DNA from: Acidobacteriaceae bacterium
Lineage (GTDB): Bacteria; Acidobacteriota; Terriglobia; Terriglobales; Acidobacteriaceae
Direction: 5' to 3'
Assembly (NCBI GenBank): GCA_003154055.1
Contig: PMCH01000369.1
Coordinates: forward strand, 14,196 to 24,401
Length of the DNA stretch: 10,206 nucleotides
The notes beneath the pieces were generated by a model, which saw only the letters and a list, made by a program, of their open reading frames with translations, ran no database searches and was not told where the DNA came from. Both the position numbers and the translations under genes were made by a program. This document shows positions 6,490 through 10,206 of the stretch, piece by piece. Positions within the stretch are counted from its first letter, which is position 1; every line of letters begins with the position of its first letter.

Positions 6490-9400
6490 TCAATGCTGAG
6501 GATTGGTGGCCTTAAGGCGGGTCAGCGGATCGCCGAAAAGTAGGTAGGTGCGGCGCACGTCCTGGTCCTTGATGGTGGACTTTGCCTTCACCAGGGCATC
6601 GCCGATGGTTGGGTTGTTCTGGAATAGCGCGCGGACGAGGCTGAGGTCGAGACTCACCTGCGGCGCCGCATTAGTCAGCCCAGACGACGTGATCACTGCA
6701 ACCGCTCCGCCCTGAGGGTTGAGCATCAGTGTTTCGGCCAGGCTCTGGGTATAGACGTCGTGGAAGAAGCCGTTCAGGCAATCGAAGCTCAGGAAGACCG
6801 GTAGTCGGGGCGCGTTGGTGAGCGCGGCTGCCGAGTCGTTGTCGAGCAGGTTGTCGCCCGACCACACCTCGACCGAACCGTGTCCGATGTAGTTCACCAG
6901 CAACTCTCCGGAATTGAGTGCGTTGAGCACCTCGGCGCGCGCGCTGCCGGGATCCAGGTTCGTGGCAAAGATGTCGGTGACCTGCATCGAGGGCGGCAGC
7001 AGCGCTGCTACGGACTGCGAGTTGCGCGTGAAATCGTCCGTGTCGTTGCGGTCGGCGACGAGGAGGGCCTGGTTGGTCCAGTCGCCAGCGGAGCTCTCGT
7101 AGCCGATGATTTTCGCCACGACGGCTTGCGCGTCCGCCGCGGTCCGCACGGACAGGCGGCCGGTGGCCATCGCGGGCAGTCCGGTATTGCTGAAGTCGGA
7201 GAACCAGTCGTCGGAGGCGGTCATCAACTGCGGCGTTGGAACAATCCGCGTCGGAACAAAATCAAAGTCTCCGAATCCGAGGAAGTTCCGCGGATCGACC
7301 GAAGCATCTCCGGTAAGCAACAGGTAGGTGGGCTTTGTCTTCCAGTTGGCGGCAGCGGTCTGGAGGAAGGCGCGCAAGGATTGCGGGCTGTGCTCGCCGA
7401 AGTTGAATTCGTCGTAGATATCGTCAGTGAGAACGACGGAAACGGTGTGGCCCTGCTGGCGGCGGAGATCCACCAGTGGCGCAACGGCATCGGCAAAGGC
7501 CGGATGCGCGATCACGACCACCTGGCTCCCCGCTTGCGGGCTGTGCCAGTTCGAGGGCTGGTTGGGCACGAGCTGCGCTGCTTTCGAAATCTGGTCGGTA
7601 GCCAGGGCGAGCAGAGTGTGCCGGCCGCTGGGCGACCACGGCACCTGAAGCTGCGCGGTATAGGAGCCGTCGCCACCGGAAACAATGTGCGTGGCCAGCT
7701 CGACCGGTTGCGTGGCGGCGGTGATGTCGAAAATCCGGATCGTGTTCAGCTGGAATCCGGCGACCTGCACGGGAGCGCCCGCCCGCGCGGTAAATTTGAG
7801 GAAGTCACCGTCCGCGGCGTAACTGTGCGGGTAGTGGATCGTGATGTGGTCGACGAGGCTGATGTCGCTGTCGCCATCCTGGGCAGTGAGCGTGACGGTG
7901 TTGGCGCCGTCGAGCAGCACGCCGGACGGCACATCCATGCGCAGACGCCCCTTCACCTGCCCGACAAACGCGATGTGGCCGAGGCTAGCGCCGTTGAGAG
8001 CGACCGAAACATCATGCGGAACTCCCTCACCCACACCTTGCAGCGCGACTTCGATGCGCGCCGGAGAGCCGGCTGCCGCCGAGATATGGGGCGTCTCAAT
8101 GACTTGATCCACGGGTGAGGTGGAAACCAGCGCGCCGAAGAAATTGTTGTCGTCCGGATTGATGAAGGCGGCGAAGTACGTGGTGCGCTGGCGCAGTTCG
8201 ACCGCTTCCGCGAACTGGGGCGGGTATCCGTGATCGCCGGGCAGCTGGCTGAAGGTATTGATGCGCAGTCCGGCCTGGGTTCCCGCAATCAGCCAGTACA
8301 CGCGCGCGCCGGTGAAGGGCGTATCCATGCCGGTGCCATAGAACTCGATGGCCGCATTTGATCCGAAGCCGCCGTGGCCGGCTTTTGAGCCCGTGACAAG
8401 AATCGGCTGCTCGATCGCTTCGGCGAAGAGGCGCAGGGTGCGCGGGTCGGCGTTGGGATCGAGCCCGGAGGCAACGAGTTCGGGCTGGGTCACGCGATAC
8501 CAGCCTTCGTGATCGGCCATGATCTTGACGGCGGGCTGGGCGGCGAGATCAAACTGCGACTCGACCTGTGCCTTGCTGATGGCACCGGGACGCAGTGCGC
8601 TTTCCACGATGTGGCTGGCGGGCCGCGCCTGGGTTTGCGCGGACGCGAATTCGCTCATCATCGGAGATGCGATGGTTTTCGCCGACGAGCCGGTCAGACT
8701 CGGAGACACCGGGCCATGCATCGTGCGTTCGCCGTTAAGATCCAGGGCTTCCAGCCAGTACAGAGTGGACGAGGTTCCGGCGGCGTCAATCCATGCATAA
8801 CTCTTGCCTGCGTGCTTTTCCAGATAGCCGCTCATGGTCAGGGCTGATCCGGCGACCAGCGTGGGATTCAGGCGCTGGCGGTCTCCGTTTTGCTCGCGGT
8901 AAACGTTGAACCCGAGATTGTTGAGCTCGCCGCCTGTCTTCCACCGGAGCACGACGCCCTGCGTGCCGGCTTCGGCGGTCAGGGACTGAAGGTGAATGCG
9001 CGTGGGAGCGGTCACCAGCGTGACCACGGTGGAAATGTTATTGCCGCCCGCTGCGTCCGTCTGGTCGGCAGTGACCAGCGCGGAATTGCTGACGATGGTC
9101 GAACTCTGCGGAGTCGCCACGATGTTGATGGTCGCAGTCGCCGCGTTGGCCATCGTTCCCAACTGGCAAGTCACCGTGTTCGAAGCCTGCGAACAGGAGC
9201 CGGTGTTGGTGGACACGGAGACGAAGGCCAGCACCGAAGGCAGAATGTCCACGACCGTGACATTGGTCGCGGATGCCGGCCCGTTGTTGGTCACGGTCAG
9301 GGTGTAGGTGAGCAAGTTCCCCTGCGCTACCGGACTGGGCGCCGCCGTCTTGACAATGGACACATCGGCATTGGTACCGGTGCCGACGGTCACAATGGCA

Positions 9401-10206
9401 GTGGCGCTGTTATTCGCGAGAGTGGGATCGCTGGTGGTCGCGCTGACGGAAGGCGTGTCCGCTATCACCATTCCGGAAGCCGTACCGGCATTCACCTGCA
9501 CGACCAGCGAAAACGGCGCGCTGGCGGCGGCATTCAGCGTGGCTAGCGTGCAAGTGAACGTGGTAGTTGAGCCGACGGGAGGTGTCGCGCACGTCCACGA
9601 ACCAGCCGTCAGCGATTGGAAATTCGTATTCGGCGGAATGGTTTCAGTCAGAGTCAGCGTGCTGGCGTTCGCCGGTCCGTTATTGGTGACGGTCTGGGCA
9701 AACGTCACGTTTGCACCCGCTGCTACGTTGCTGGCCGATGGCGTGTTGGTCATGGCCAGATCGGCCTGTCCGGCGGTGGCAACGATCGTGGTCGTGGTCG
9801 CGGTGTTGTTCGCGCTGTTGGTGTCGGTGGCGGAGCTGACCGTAAAGGTATCGGTGATTGTCGTCCCGGCGGCCGTCCCCGCATTGACTTGCACGACCGG
9901 AGAGAACGTCGTCGCACCCGGCGGGAGGGTGGCAATCGTACAGGTCAGAGTTCCCGCGCCGCCCACGACCAGGGCGTTGCAAGCCCATCCGGCAGGCGGG
10001 ACGAAGGAGCGGAAGTTCGTGTTAGCCGGGATCACCTCGGTGAACGTTACGTTGGCTGCGTTGCTCGGGCCCGGGTTGGTGACGACCTGCGTGTAGGTGA
10101 TGTTAGCCAGCGCCTGCACCGGATCGGGGCTGTCCGAATTGGTAACCGACAGGTCGGCGCTGGTACCCACGGCGATGCTCGACGCAGCGGTGTTATTGCC
10201 GGCGTT
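6490..10206 (-). CDS. Large surface/secreted protein: DUF11 repeats, FnIII-like domain, C25 (gingipain-type) cysteine peptidase (5' end missing)
   Basis: The frame stays open to the window edge, so 1238 residues are the C-terminal part of a larger protein. The GTG at 10170 lies inside a DUF11 repeat and is not a start. Domains in order: the tail of one DUF11 repeat (1-14), then three more at about 17-147, 148-279 and 280-401, each starting AD(L/V) and ending near an (N)NxxT or NNS segment. An FnIII-like domain follows (402-503, LRWKTGGELNNLGFNVYREQ). Region 555-890 begins WYRVTQPELVASGLDPNADP and resembles the N-terminal part of PorU-like proteins. The C25 peptidase domain spans about 890-1225, with ASDDWF (997-1002), catalytic His1109 in NYIGHGS and Cys1143 in SFDCLNGFF, 34 residues apart (33 in RgpB). 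It ends with LLFGDPLTRL and a short tail, with no T9SS sorting domain or membrane anchor. A signal peptide is expected outside the window. It is probably an active extracellular cysteine protease of unknown substrate. Confidence 0.92.
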   Translation of the reverse strand, partial: NAGNNTAASSIAVGTSADLSVTNSDSPDPVQALANITYTQVVTNPGPSNAANVTFTEVIPANTNFRSFVPPAGWACNALVVGGAGTLTCTIATLPPGATTFSPVVQVNAGTAAGTTITDTFTVSSATDTNSANNTATTTTIVATAGQADLAMTNTPSASNVAAGANVTFAQTVTNNGPANASTLTLTETIPPNTNFQSLTAGSWTCATPPVGSTTTFTCTLATLNAAASAPFSLVVQVNAGTASGMVIADTPSVSATTSDPTLANNSATAIVTVGTGTNADVSIVKTAAPSPVAQGNLLTYTLTVTNNGPASATNVTVVDILPSVLAFVSVSTNTGSCSQASNTVTCQLGTMANAATATINIVATPQSSTIVSNSALVTADQTDAAGGNNISTVVTLVTAPTRIHLQSLTAEAGTQGVVLRWKTGGELNNLGFNVYREQNGDRQRLNPTLVAGSALTMSGYLEKHAGKSYAWIDAAGTSSTLYWLEALDLNGERTMHGPVSPSLTGSSAKTIASPMMSEFASAQTQARPASHIVESALRPGAISKAQVESQFDLAAQPAVKIMADHEGWYRVTQPELVASGLDPNADPRTLRLFAEAIEQPILVTGSKAGHGGFGSNAAIEFYGTGMDTPFTGARVYWLIAGTQAGLRINTFSQLPGDHGYPPQFAEAVELRQRTTYFAAFINPDDNNFFGALVSTSPVDQVIETPHISAAAGSPARIEVALQGVGEGVPHDVSVALNGASLGHIAFVGQVKGRLRMDVPSGVLLDGANTVTLTAQDGDSDISLVDHITIHYPHSYAADGDFLKFTARAGAPVQVAGFQLNTIRIFDITAATQPVELATHIVSGGDGSYTAQLQVPWSPSGRHTLLALATDQISKAAQLVPNQPSNWHSPQAGSQVVVIAHPAFADAVAPLVDLRRQQGHTVSVVLTDDIYDEFNFGEHSPQSLRAFLQTAAANWKTKPTYLLLTGDASVDPRNFLGFGDFDFVPTRIVPTPQLMTASDDWFSDFSNTGLPAMATGRLSVRTAADAQAVVAKIIGYESSAGDWTNQALLVADRNDTDDFTRNSQSVAALLPPSMQVTDIFATNLDPGSARAEVLNALNSGELLVNYIGHGSVEVWSGDNLLDNDSAAALTNAPRLPVFLSFDCLNGFFHDVYTQSLAETLMLNPQGGAVAVITSSGLTNAAPQVSLDLSLVRALFQNNPTIGDALVKAKSTIKDQDVRRTYLLFGDPLTRLKATNPQH
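9473..9898. repeat. Tandem DUF11 repeat visible at DNA level (393-bp period)
   Basis: The 33-base blocks at 9473-9505 and 9866-9898 agree at 27 positions by eye and lie exactly 393 bp apart, equal to 131 codons and to the length of the first full DUF11 repeat. Both encode the VVQVNAGTA(A/S)G segment. The third repeat (protein 280-401) is shorter and more diverged. This points to duplication of one repeat unit within the gene. Confidence 0.6.

Noticed and set aside
6880..8118. Long + strand ORF (412 codons) opposite the C25 protein gene
   Set aside because: It has an Arg/Gly/Val-rich composition and no motif, and it lies fully inside the well-supported C25 reading frame.
9308..10096. + strand ORF (262 codons), Val/Ala-rich, opposite the DUF11 repeats
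   Set aside because: Its repetitive Val/Ala content is the mirror of the Thr/Asn-rich DUF11 codons on the other strand.

Overview
This window is GC-rich chromosomal DNA with ordinary, dense bacterial coding. The gene content fits a Gram-negative, probably a member of the Acidobacteriota (Terriglobia/Koribacter-like). It has a TonB-family energy transducer with a glycine-rich GGFGD-repeat linker, a secreted M48 peptidase with a long extra N-terminal part, a lipoprotein beta-propeller of the lactonase type, a DUF11 plus C25 (gingipain-type) surface protease, and a short Flp pilin. The taxonomic guess is inference from family style, not from a marker gene.

Left part, + strand (1-1800): the 3' end of a GAF-type sensor histidine kinase gene overlaps by 14 nt the gene of a NarL/LuxR-type response regulator. 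About 160 bp later comes a small Flp/Fap (type IVb) pilin gene, best read from a GTG at 1633. The leader between regulator and pilin carries a direct repeat, AGTGCTAT, at exactly 21 bp spacing, which is a candidate promoter or regulator site.

Middle, - strand (1878-4813): a two-gene operon read right to left. A TonB-family protein is followed after 17 nt by a signal-peptide-bearing M48 zinc metallopeptidase. The operon converges on the pilin gene. No exbB/exbD is present in the window.

A 447-bp gene-free region (4814-5260) separates this operon from the next - strand gene. It holds a G/C-run inverted repeat close to the tonB start, an AT-rich stretch, and a degenerate heptamer repeat (consensus about AGAATGC on the - strand) that begins 12 bp past the stop codon of the lactonase-like gene.

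Right part, - strand (5261-10206): a seven-bladed YVTN/lactonase-like beta-propeller lipoprotein. Upstream of it lies a very large surface or secreted protein that runs off the right edge. It has at least three DUF11 repeats, an FnIII-like domain, a PorU-like middle region and a C25 cysteine peptidase domain with the His/Cys dyad intact.

The shared theme is the cell envelope and outside world: signalling to a pilin, TonB-linked energy transduction with a periplasmic protease, and exported beta-propeller and protease proteins. I see no RNA genes, CRISPR arrays, insertion sequences or phage genes. The most unusual items are the C25/DUF11 architecture, the TonB-M48 pairing, the 21-bp-spaced repeat before the pilin gene, and the heptamer repeat.
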